Source: Treponema sp.
GTDB taxonomy: Bacteria; Spirochaetota; Spirochaetia; Treponematales; Breznakiellaceae
Direction: 5' to 3'
Length of the DNA stretch: 6,405 nt
Assembly (NCBI GenBank): GCA_031264475.1
Contig: JAISEA010000041.1
Span: forward strand, 1 to 6,405
Shown here: in pieces, positions 1-5,257 of the stretch
How the letters are laid out: the number at the start of each line of letters is the position of its first letter
How positions within the stretch are numbered: the stretch's first letter is position 1
Made by a program: the position numbers and the translations under genes
The notes under the pieces: generated by a model
Database searches by the model: none
The model's input: only the letters and a program-made list of their open reading frames with translations
Told to the model about the DNA's origin: nothing

Positions 1-765
1 ATATCCCCGAATCCGCGCATTAACCACATTTTGCTTAACCTGACCCGCGTAAAGAGCGGCAAGCGTATTCTTATGCCCATCAAACTGCCGATAAAACGCG
101 GCGTAAGCCCGCCGCCGCACGTCCCTATCCTTGTTCTCCATCAGAACCGAGAACGTTGACTGAGACAAAGGCATCGCTCCCTCAGGCGTATCCACAAAAC
201 CAAAGTCAATATCCACATTCGTAAGAACCGAGAACGCCGCGCGCGAAACAGTCTCGCCTTCGCTCTTCATGGCAAGCAGGCGCTCCTCCTTCTCACTCAA
301 GATATACGGCTTGTAACGGAGCAATTTCCTCAAGAAGACGACGTATTCGCCCAAACGAGGGTGTTCCATAAACCGCGCGATTGCCTCGTCAGGAATCGCC
401 TGTATCTCAGGCACAGACCATGCGCCCAAAGCCTGCGCCTTTGCCGCCTCGATCAAGAACCGACCGCCCATAGCGCGAGCCGCGGCTCCGCCCTCGTCTT
501 CAGTCTGCCGCAGTTCACTGTAATAAGCAAGCCGCTCCTCCAAAACGCCAAGCTCTTTGGAAAAATCAAGCCAATCCGCCAACTTCTCTGCGCCCTGTCC
601 CAAGGTCCCATGAAAATCAGGAATCTTTGTCGCCTTTTCCGCGTACTCCGTCAAGCCTTTATACCATGCCTCGTCGTCTTGGAAAAGCTTGGACAAATCC
701 CACAAATCCTTTTGCGCGATTTCCCCGCGCTCAGGTATCTTCCTTACCATGTTAGTTTCCTCCAT
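1..765 (-). CDS. pepF: Oligoendopeptidase F-like M3 metallopeptidase, N-terminal part (runs off the window)
   Basis: The first 255 codons are present; PepF proteins are usually about 600 residues. M3B oligoendopeptidases are zinc enzymes, mostly cytoplasmic, that cut short peptides. The HEXXH zinc motif would lie outside the window, so catalytic competence cannot be judged. Recognition rests on the WDLSKLF segment (residues 22-28), a long helical N-terminal region, the LSEKEERLL stretch that opens the oligopeptidase F N-terminal domain, a DVRRRAYAAFY segment near residue 225, and the terminal NVVNARIRGY, which in this family leads into a P-S-S-L-E-A run. The start at 765 has AGGAGG at 774-779, 8 nt upstream. 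A second in-frame ATG at 748-750 has its own GGAGG 8 nt upstream and would give MVRKIPERGE, which fits my recollection of PepF N-termini about as well. Family call is firm; the exact start is not. Confidence 0.88.
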   Translation of the reverse strand, partial: MEETNMVRKIPERGEIAQKDLWDLSKLFQDDEAWYKGLTEYAEKATKIPDFHGTLGQGAEKLADWLDFSKELGVLEERLAYYSELRQTEDEGGAAARAMGGRFLIEAAKAQALGAWSVPEIQAIPDEAIARFMEHPRLGEYVVFLRKLLRYKPYILSEKEERLLAMKSEGETVSRAAFSVLTNVDIDFGFVDTPEGAMPLSQSTFSVLMENKDRDVRRRAYAAFYRQFDGHKNTLAALYAGQVKQNVVNARIRGY

Positions 766-803
766 AATTTAATCCTCCTGTTATGTGTAGTATTTGATAT
801 AAA

Positions 804-832
804 ATGATAACATCGGGGCGTGTAAATGTAAA
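804..832 (-). promoter_or_regulatory. Putative sigma-70 promoter of the peptidase gene
   Basis: On the minus strand TTTACA (827-832) and TATCAT (804-809) are separated by exactly 17 bp. Transcription would start near 797, giving a leader of about 32 nt that includes the AGGAGG ribosome binding site. A second TTTACA lies at 821-826 but pairs less well with a -10. Assigned by eye from consensus and position only. Confidence 0.45.
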
Positions 833-936
833 TACCTCGCCAAGAATGTATCAATTGGACAGGAACCTGAATAATAAAAGGTGTCTTATTTTAACAGCGA
901 AAAAACAGTAGAATAAGTAAAGTCAAGGAGAAAGAA

Positions 937-1539
937 ATGACAAATAGAAAATTATTAGCGAAACCGCTCGGCTTATTGCTAGTATTCGGAATGATGCTTG
1001 TTGGTTGTGATACGGAAGACGAAAACTTAGCAATATCTACAATAAAGTGGGAATTGGCGGAAGATGGATTTACACGATGGTATACTAATGATCCACAATA
1101 TTATGATTACTATTTTTGGTTATTGAATGAGAATCCAAATGAGTCGAATACCTATGAAATTGAATGTAAAAAAATCAGTGGTGATAAGAATCGTGCGTAT
1201 GGGATGATATTTGGAGCATCAAACTTAGTCGGTAATCGGTTCTATTGTGTATCTATAACCGTAGAAGGTTATCATTGCGTATGGATGCAAAATGGTAATG
1301 TGAATGAAATAATAAAGAATTGGTCACTATCGGGTAAACTATATAACGGTTACAATAAAACAAATCGTATAAAAGTAACTAAATCAGGAACGAAATATAC
1401 CGTATATTTGAATAATAATCAGGTCTGTCAGTTTGATGATGGTACTATAAACGGTGATAGGATTGGGTATTTTGTTGCCATAGACTTAGAAACAGACGAA
1501 TCATTTCCTAACTCGCCTGTAGATGTGAGATTTAAATAG
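937..1539 (+). CDS. AT-rich lipoprotein, probable concanavalin-like beta domain
   Basis: A 200-residue protein of unknown function. AAGGAG at 925-930 lies 6 nt before the ATG, supporting this start. Residues 1-23 form a lipoprotein signal peptide (N-R-K, then a Leu/Gly/Met-rich core) ending in the lipobox LVGC, with C24 as the lipidated cysteine, so it should be membrane-anchored. The mature part is rich in aromatic residues, Asn and beta-prone segments: YEIEC (73-77), AYGMIFG (87-93), YCVSITVEGYHCVW (103-116), NRIKV...YTVYLNNNQV (143-163) and GDRIGYFVAI (173-182). This strand order and the 'N-x-I-x-V ... NG/NN-x-x-V ... G-x-R-I-G-Y' tail resemble the ConA-like jelly roll of LamG and DUF1080-type domains; that is inference, and no catalytic residues can be named. 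GC is about 34% by hand count over 961-1500, clearly below its neighbours, which suggests transfer or a separately evolving surface-protein family. No convincing promoter was found; TAGAAT at 909-914 is a weak -10 candidate. Confidence 0.8.
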   Translation: MTNRKLLAKPLGLLLVFGMMLVGCDTEDENLAISTIKWELAEDGFTRWYTNDPQYYDYYFWLLNENPNESNTYEIECKKISGDKNRAYGMIFGASNLVGNRFYCVSITVEGYHCVWMQNGNVNEIIKNWSLSGKLYNGYNKTNRIKVTKSGTKYTVYLNNNQVCQFDDGTINGDRIGYFVAIDLETDESFPNSPVDVRFK

Positions 1540-1546
1540 TTATGAC

Positions 1547-1731
1547 TGACACCGCAGAAAGCGACGAAAACAGTGATGATTGACACCGTTGTTTGAAACG
1601 AAAGAGTTAAATAAATCGCATGGGGAAATCGGTGTCAAACATCAAGCAATTTCCGTTGTTTGTTAGTAGACGATGCGGTGTCAACGTGGTTTCAGATTGA
1701 ATGAGTTAAATCCCGTCCCTTTCAAACAACG
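1547..1731. repeat. Nested inverted repeats in the convergent spacer
   Basis: The gap between the lipoprotein stop (1539) and the peroxidase stop (1841) holds no convincing gene. It contains a nested dyad: TGACACCGCA (1547-1556) pairs with TGCGGTGTCA (1674-1683), and inside it TTGACACCG (1580-1588) pairs with CGGTGTCAA (1630-1638). Overlapping these, CGTTGTTTGAAA (1587-1598) is the exact inverse of TTTCAAACAACG (1720-1731). GAGTTAAAT occurs twice as a direct repeat near 1603 and 1703. The 12-bp pair links this region to the hairpin repeat family at 1712-1828. No T-rich terminator tail is visible, so the role is unknown. Confidence 0.7.
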
Positions 1732-1764
1732 ACCCATGTAAAGTCGTCCAACACGCTTTGCGTG
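1712..1764 (-). repeat. Hairpin repeat family, copy A2
   Basis: Read on the minus strand: hairpin CACGC-AAA-GCGTG (1752-1764), then GACGACTTTACATGGG and a GTTGTTTGAAAGGG core. It matches the neighbouring copy A1 in order and spacing, but the stem sequence differs at two paired positions (CACGC/GCGTG against CAGGC/GCCTG). This copy is the most diverged at its 3' side. Confidence 0.65.
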
Positions 1765-1770
1765 CAAAGA

Positions 1771-1828
1771 CAACGGCGCCCCCTTTCGGATAATGCCTCG
1801 TGTGAAGTCGTCTGACAGGCTTTGCCTG
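1771..1828 (-). repeat. Hairpin repeat family, copy A1, just downstream of the peroxidase
   Basis: Read on the minus strand: hairpin CAGGC-AAA-GCCTG (1816-1828), then GACGACTTCACACG and a CCGAAAGGGGG core. The hairpin starts 12 nt after the peroxidase stop codon, so it would form at the 3' end of that mRNA. There is no uridine tract after it, so it is not a standard intrinsic terminator; it could still block exonucleases, as REP elements do. Confidence 0.65.
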
Positions 1829-1840
1829 CCCTTCTTACTG

Positions 1841-2383
1841 TTATAAAAGTTTTTCGATAGCAGGCGCTATCGTTTCGAGTTTGGTTGTCGGTTCATAACG
1901 GTTTATGACATTCCCGTTTTTATCAATCAAAAATTTCGTAAAATTCCATTTTATCTGGCGGTCATGGTAGCTTTCCTTGTACAGCTTCTTGAACATCGCG
2001 GACATTACAGTCGCCTTTAAGCCTGAACCCAAGCCGACGAATCCCTTCTGTTCGGTAAGGTACTTGAAAAGAGGGTGCGCAGAGCTGTCGCGGACGTCCA
2101 CTTTTTTAGATAACGGAAAATCCACGCCGTACCGTACCGCGCAAAAGTCCGCGATCTCGGCTTCCGAACTGGGTTCTTGCCCACCGAACTGATTACAAGG
2201 GAAGCCGATAACAACGAAACCATCTTTCTTGTACTTGCGATACAAGTCCTCAAGCCCCTTATAATGGGGCGTAAATCCGCATTTACTCGCCGTATTGACG
2301 ATGAGCAGGACTTTGCCCTGATATTCACTCATCGCAACAGGATTGCCTTCAATAGACGTATAACTAAAATCATAAATCGTCAT
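1841..2383 (-). CDS. gpx: Glutathione peroxidase family protein (cysteine type)
   Basis: 180 residues, normal length. The enzyme reduces hydrogen peroxide or organic hydroperoxides; bacterial cysteine forms often draw electrons from thioredoxin rather than glutathione. The whole active-site set is visible: peroxidatic C35 in NTASKCGFT, Q69 in FGGQEP, and W146-N147 in IKWNFTKFL. C35 is encoded by TGC, so this is not a selenoprotein. C81 in IADFCAVRYG sits where the resolving cysteine of thioredoxin-linked members lies; C63 is in the conserved FPCNQF. A loop of about 25 residues (112-136) before the WNF motif makes it resemble the longer BtuE-like bacterial branch. No signal peptide, so cytoplasmic. 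The start at 2383 is chosen because GGAGGAG (2391-2397) lies 7 nt upstream and MTIYDFSY matches the family N-terminus; an upstream in-frame ATG at 2419 falls inside a repeat. It lies 254 bp behind the glycosylase and probably has its own promoter. Confidence 0.95.
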   Translation of the reverse strand: MTIYDFSYTSIEGNPVAMSEYQGKVLLIVNTASKCGFTPHYKGLEDLYRKYKKDGFVVIGFPCNQFGGQEPSSEAEIADFCAVRYGVDFPLSKKVDVRDSSAHPLFKYLTEQKGFVGLGSGLKATVMSAMFKKLYKESYHDRQIKWNFTKFLIDKNGNVINRYEPTTKLETIAPAIEKLL

Positions 2384-2397
2384 CAATATTCTCCTCC

Positions 2398-2460
2398 ACA
2401 GGCACAGCCTGTTTAACAACTTCCCAACGGGTTTTGTTTGAAAAGGGGACCCGCTGACCC
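2398..2460 (+). repeat. Hairpin repeat family, copy B, against the peroxidase ribosome binding site
   Basis: Plus-strand order: 6-bp stem ACAGGC-ACA-GCCTGT (2398-2412), TTTAACAACTTC, a second stem CGGGT/ACCCG (2428-2432 with 2449-2453) around a TTGTTTGAAAAGG core, then CGCTGACCC. It matches copies D1 and D2 segment by segment. In the peroxidase mRNA (minus strand) the first hairpin ends exactly one base before the GGAGGAG ribosome binding site at 2391-2397, so it could affect translation initiation. Confidence 0.75.
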
Positions 2461-2637
2461 TTCAGACATCTTCTTAATATATTAGAAGGAGGGGGGCGCG
2501 TCTTTCCAAAACGGAGGTCGCCTGCACCCGCCCCTGTGGTGCGCCCCCTTGTCTCCGGTTCCCCCAAGCGCGGTCTTCCGCCACCCCCAACCCGCGTGGT
2601 GGGGCAGAGCAGTTTAGAACACCCGAAGGGTGCGCTT
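2461..2637. other. GC-rich structured spacer between glycosylase and peroxidase genes
   Basis: No gene is supported here. From left to right: an AT palindrome TAATATATTA (2475-2484) flanked by CTTC and GAAG (2470-2488); a perfect 8-bp inverted repeat GGGGGCGC (2492-2499) with GCGCCCCC (2541-2548) enclosing a 41-nt loop; a G-on-minus/C-on-plus run with a CCACC/GGTGG dyad; and a hairpin CACCC-GAA-GGGTG (2620-2632) that begins 5 nt after the glycosylase stop on the minus strand and matches the first stem of the repeat family (copy C). A possible peroxidase promoter, TTGGAA and TAATAT 19 bp apart on the minus strand, is weak. An untested small RNA is possible; tRNA, SRP RNA and RNase P signatures were looked for and not seen. 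Confidence 0.5.
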
Positions 2638-3336
2638 TTAAACATCCGAAAGAAGGAGAAGCTTCGCCTTTAATACCTTCAAGTCTTCCCATGCGGGACG
2701 CTTGAGGCTTTCGCTTCGTAGGAGAGCGCTTGGGTGGAAAGTAGCGATAAGCGGGACGCCGTTATAGTCAAAGAACCTACCGCGCAAGTTTCCGATACCC
2801 TCGTTTGTTTTTAGCAGAGCTTGCGCCGCGATTCTACCGACGCAGAGAACTACTTTTGGTTGCAAAAGGGCGAATTGGCGGGAAAAGAAACGCCCGCACG
2901 CGGCGATTTCGTCAGGAAGAGGGTCGCGGTTTCCGGGCGGGCGGCACTTCACCATATTGGCGATGAAACAATTTGACTGACGGGAAAGCCCTATAGAGGC
3001 AAGCATCTTATCAAGCAACTTCCCCGCCCTGCCTACGAAAGGACGACCAACGGAATCTTCTTCCGCGCCCGGCGCCTCTCCCACTACCAAAACGACAGGT
3101 TCCCGCGCGCCTTCGCCGGGTACCGCAAGTATCCGCAAGGCGCACAGACCGCAATCCGAACAGGCGCGTACTTCTTCGGCTATCTTCTCTAGGGAATCTG
3201 GGGGTTGATCGGACGAAGCGCCTTCTTCGTCGTCGGTCCATTGCGGCATAGCCCTGTCCCGCCAATGACCGTCCCGTAAGAAGTCTTCAGCCGTATCAAG
3301 GAAAAGAGCTATTGATTGTTTTTCGTTTACATTCAT
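2638..3336 (-). CDS. udg: Family 4 uracil-DNA glycosylase (iron-sulfur type)
   Basis: 232 residues. Family 4 enzymes excise uracil from DNA and begin base excision repair in the cytoplasm. The family features are all present: motif 1 GEAPGAEED (86-94) followed by VGRPFVGRAG (96-105), ANMVKCRPPGNRDP (126-139), and the C-terminal HPSALL (201-206) with the KRPAWEDLKVL tail. Four cysteines suited to the 4Fe-4S cluster are seen: C59 and C62 in CSDC, C131 in KCRPP and C147. Residues 1-50 form an acidic, low-conservation N-terminal extension, as in other longer members. The only Shine-Dalgarno-like sequence, GAAGG, ends one base before the ATG, which is too close to work normally; with the P83/100 stop only 29 bp upstream, translational coupling is plausible. 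No better in-frame start is seen upstream; M30 is a weak alternative. Confidence 0.93.
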   Translation of the reverse strand: MNVNEKQSIALFLDTAEDFLRDGHWRDRAMPQWTDDEEGASSDQPPDSLEKIAEEVRACSDCGLCALRILAVPGEGAREPVVLVVGEAPGAEEDSVGRPFVGRAGKLLDKMLASIGLSRQSNCFIANMVKCRPPGNRDPLPDEIAACGRFFSRQFALLQPKVVLCVGRIAAQALLKTNEGIGNLRGRFFDYNGVPLIATFHPSALLRSESLKRPAWEDLKVLKAKLLLLSDV

Positions 3337-3354
3337 ACCTTCAACCAGCTATCG

Positions 3355-3365
3355 CGCCTTTGGCG
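3355..3365 (-). repeat. Small hairpin directly after the P83/100 stop codon
   Basis: On the minus strand CGCC-AAA-GGCG begins immediately after the TAA at 3366-3368, inside the 29-bp gap before the glycosylase gene. Stem of 4 bp and loop of 3, the same format as the dispersed hairpins, but none of the rest of that repeat follows. Short enough to be chance. Confidence 0.35.
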
Positions 3366-4865
3366 TTAATTCACATCCATAGGATCGACTTCCGTCAAGT
3401 CGCGTGGATTGAGGAACAACGCCTGACCATCGCTCCGCTGGGTAACGATGACGTTTTTATTGAACAGCACAGACGCGAAAGGGTGTACCGCGCTAACAGA
3501 CTGAGCCTGTAGTTGCAGGTTCTCATCAAAAAGCGCAAGGCGCGGCGGCGCGGAATCGGTTGAAACAAGGGCGTAAATATCAGAATCCTTAACCCAAAGG
3601 AGACTATTCGCGCTTATAACATCTGAGCCTTGCGCGGCAATCTCCAAAGAATCCACGGCTATTTTGATCAGCCGATAAGAGCCGCCGCTTTGCGGGGCAA
3701 GCGTGTATATGAAATCATCTATTATAGTTATCGTTCTGACGTTCACAGCCGTTAATACCGAGACTTTACCGTCAGCTCCCGCGTCGATTCTCACTATATT
3801 TCCAAGAGGCGACGACGAATCGTTTAAGATCAGTCCAAAAACAAAAGACGGCTTTGGCGTGGGCTGACCAGACGGCTCGTCAGTAATCATCTGTTGTTGA
3901 TCTTCGGCAATATCCTTACGTTCCTGTTGCGCCTCAGCGGTCTTCTTTTCAGCGAACTCCTGACTTTTTTGAGCCTCTTCTTCTTGCGCGGAAGCCTCAG
4001 CCTCGCGGCGGTCTAGGTCCTTTTCTTTCTGATCAAGCTCTTCCTGTTTATCATCGCCTGCATCCGCCTTTTCTTCAGCCAACTGCTTTTTTTCCTCATC
4101 AATCGCGGCTTGTTCCTTCTCAACTGCCAGAGACTGATCCGCCGCCTTCTTTTCCGCTTCTTCCGCCTCTCTTTCCTTCAGATCAACCATATCCTTACGT
4201 TCAGGAATACCCTTGTCGTCTTCCTTACGCATTTCGTCTATGACTTCAGGTTCGGTCAATGGGGTAGTATCGACGGCGCTCAAAGAGCCGGCGTGCGCGT
4301 TTCCAAGAGGAATGACCATGAGCGTCTTGCCTGCCCATTGGGTATAATGAGGAGCCAGCCCGACGTTTTCAGGAACAAGGTTATTAGCGACCGCGTCGTT
4401 GTAACGAGCCGCCATATAATCCATATTCCCACGGAAAACCGCGTTATAGACCGTGATATACTGGGCGAGTAGCGCCGCGTCCTGCGCCGAATAATCGTAA
4501 GCGCCTTCCAGATAACCCTGTAAGATGGTGCGGAGGTTTCTGATATGATCCACGCCCACACCTGCCCCCAGACCGAAGATATCGCCGCCTAGTTTTCCCG
4601 ATTCATCCCCCTCGCAATGAATCACAAAGTACCGATCCGCCTGTCCTGTATTCGCGGAGCCGTTCTTAACCGCAAGCCCCAGCTCGTTTCCTATTCCCCA
4701 TATTTGCAGGCGGGTGTCGATCCTTGCTGGTCTGTTCTCGTTATTAACAAACTCAACAGGCGCGAGGTGATCTTCTAGTTCGCTATTATCAACGCTGTCT
4801 TGAGCGGACGCGAAGCCAAACGCAAAGAATACAAGCAGAAAGGCGATAATTACACGGATTTTCAT
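3366..4865 (-). CDS. P83/100 family exported protein with central coiled coil
   Basis: 499 residues. Function is not established; the Borrelia member is the major antigen p83/100. Residues 1-21 are a signal peptide (K-I-R, hydrophobic core) with an ASA|Q cleavage site after A21, so it is exported by Sec and not lipidated. Residues about 36-195 are the conserved P83/100 N-terminal region (VEFVNNE, RLQIWGIGNELGLAV, HIRNLRTILQGYLEGAY, YNAVFRGNMDYM). Residues about 205-330 are an uninterrupted Glu/Lys/Ala/Gln-rich coiled coil. A proline-rich joint at 331-340 leads to a C-terminal beta-rich region (341-495: IVRIDAGADGKV, FIYTLAP, SDIYALVS) that resembles propeller-like repeats. The start is fixed by AAGGAG at 4875-4880, 9 nt upstream. 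It is the first gene of a likely two-gene unit with the glycosylase, an odd pairing of an envelope protein with a repair enzyme. Confidence 0.92.
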   Translation of the reverse strand: MKIRVIIAFLLVFFAFGFASAQDSVDNSELEDHLAPVEFVNNENRPARIDTRLQIWGIGNELGLAVKNGSANTGQADRYFVIHCEGDESGKLGGDIFGLGAGVGVDHIRNLRTILQGYLEGAYDYSAQDAALLAQYITVYNAVFRGNMDYMAARYNDAVANNLVPENVGLAPHYTQWAGKTLMVIPLGNAHAGSLSAVDTTPLTEPEVIDEMRKEDDKGIPERKDMVDLKEREAEEAEKKAADQSLAVEKEQAAIDEEKKQLAEEKADAGDDKQEELDQKEKDLDRREAEASAQEEEAQKSQEFAEKKTAEAQQERKDIAEDQQQMITDEPSGQPTPKPSFVFGLILNDSSSPLGNIVRIDAGADGKVSVLTAVNVRTITIIDDFIYTLAPQSGGSYRLIKIAVDSLEIAAQGSDVISANSLLWVKDSDIYALVSTDSAPPRLALFDENLQLQAQSVSAVHPFASVLFNKNVIVTQRSDGQALFLNPRDLTEVDPMDVN

Positions 4866-4886
4866 AGATTTATACTCCTTTTTGAC

Positions 4887-4915
4887 ATCATACTACATTG
4901 TTCCCAACAATGCAA
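4887..4915 (-). promoter_or_regulatory. Putative P83/100 promoter with a palindrome in the spacer
   Basis: On the minus strand TTGCAT (4910-4915) and TATGAT (4887-4892, 5 of 6 to consensus) are 17 bp apart; the start point would be near 4880, almost at the ribosome binding site, so the leader is short. A perfect 7-bp inverted repeat CATTGTT-GGG-AACAATG (4896-4912) fills the spacer between the two boxes and overlaps the -35, a position typical for a repressor site. The -35 is poor (3 of 6). Confidence 0.4.
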
Positions 4916-5043
4916 CACCCGAAGGGTGTTTAACGACTTCACACGGGGTGTTGTCCGAAAGGTAGTACCGCTGACCCCGTCCTGACGGTTACGCTTGTAA
5001 ACAAGCGGAACCTCCGCGTTATAAGAAGGGGTGCGCTGTCCCC
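4914..5043 (+). repeat. Hairpin repeat family, full-length copy D1
   Basis: Three stems in order: AACACCC-GAA-GGGTGTT (4914-4930); a 7-bp stem ACGGGGT/ACCCCGT (4943-4949 with 4974-4980) enclosing CCGAAAGG and GGTAGTACC; and GGTT-A-CGCTTGT-AA-ACAAGCG-G-AACC (4987-5012). It is followed by CTCCGCGTT and a 12-nt stretch missing from D2. It lies directly behind the P83/100 promoter. Open reading frames across it are not credible genes: they change frame between the two copies. Confidence 0.85.
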
Positions 5044-5157
5044 GACACCCTTCGGGTGTTTAACGGACTTCTTAACGGGCGTTGTCCGAAAGGTAGTACC
5101 GCTGACCCCGTCCTGATGGTTACGCTTGTAAACAAGCGGAACCTCCGCGTTGCGCTG
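5044..5157 (+). repeat. Hairpin repeat family, full-length copy D2
   Basis: Direct tandem copy of D1. From GTTGTCC to CCGCGTT the two copies are identical at 70 of 71 positions (4950-5020 against 5081-5151). The first hairpin, ACACCC-TTC-GGGTGT (5045-5059), has the D1 stem but the loop in reverse complement. The second stem is reduced to ACGGG/CCCGT; the third (5118-5143) is unchanged. The single difference, C to T at 5117, lies just before the third stem. Confidence 0.85.
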
Positions 5158-5236
5158 ACCCTGACATGACGACAGGGCGGCGGTGTCTGACCCCGACAGG
5201 CGGCGGCAGAACAAGAAGCAACGACAGACACAACGA

Positions 5237-5256
5237 CGGTGTCAGACATAACACCG
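5237..5256 (-). repeat. Hairpin after the aspartic protease stop codon
   Basis: On the minus strand CGGTGT-TATGTCTG-ACACCG starts 1 nt after the TGA. Stem of 6 bp, loop of 8, and no uridine tract, so it is not a classic terminator. The right arm contains the TGACACCG motif found in other gaps. The remainder of the gap (5158-5236) is GGCGGCGG- and CGACAGG-rich and has no gene. Confidence 0.45.
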
Positions 5257-5257
5257 C

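Noticed and set aside
361..807. 148-codon plus-strand frame opposite the peptidase gene
   Set aside because: It is antisense to a recognisable PepF N-terminus and its product shows no family features.
2490..2610. SRP RNA, RNase P RNA or tRNA
   Set aside because: No GGAAG...AGCA tip, no RNase P core sequences and no T-loop were found; only GC-rich stems.
2370..2645. 91-codon minus-strand frame bridging the glycosylase stop and the peroxidase start
   Set aside because: It starts on top of the glycosylase stop, has no ribosome binding site of its own, is made of repeat and GC-rich spacer, and runs past the peroxidase start. The Arg/Gly/Pro-rich product looks like translated GC-rich DNA.
4914..5157. 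Integron attC sites (GTTTAAC resembles the RYYYAAC core, and treponemes can carry integrons)
   Set aside because: No matching inverse core at the other end, no L'/L'' pairing, and the flanking genes are conserved chromosomal genes on one strand, not a cassette array.
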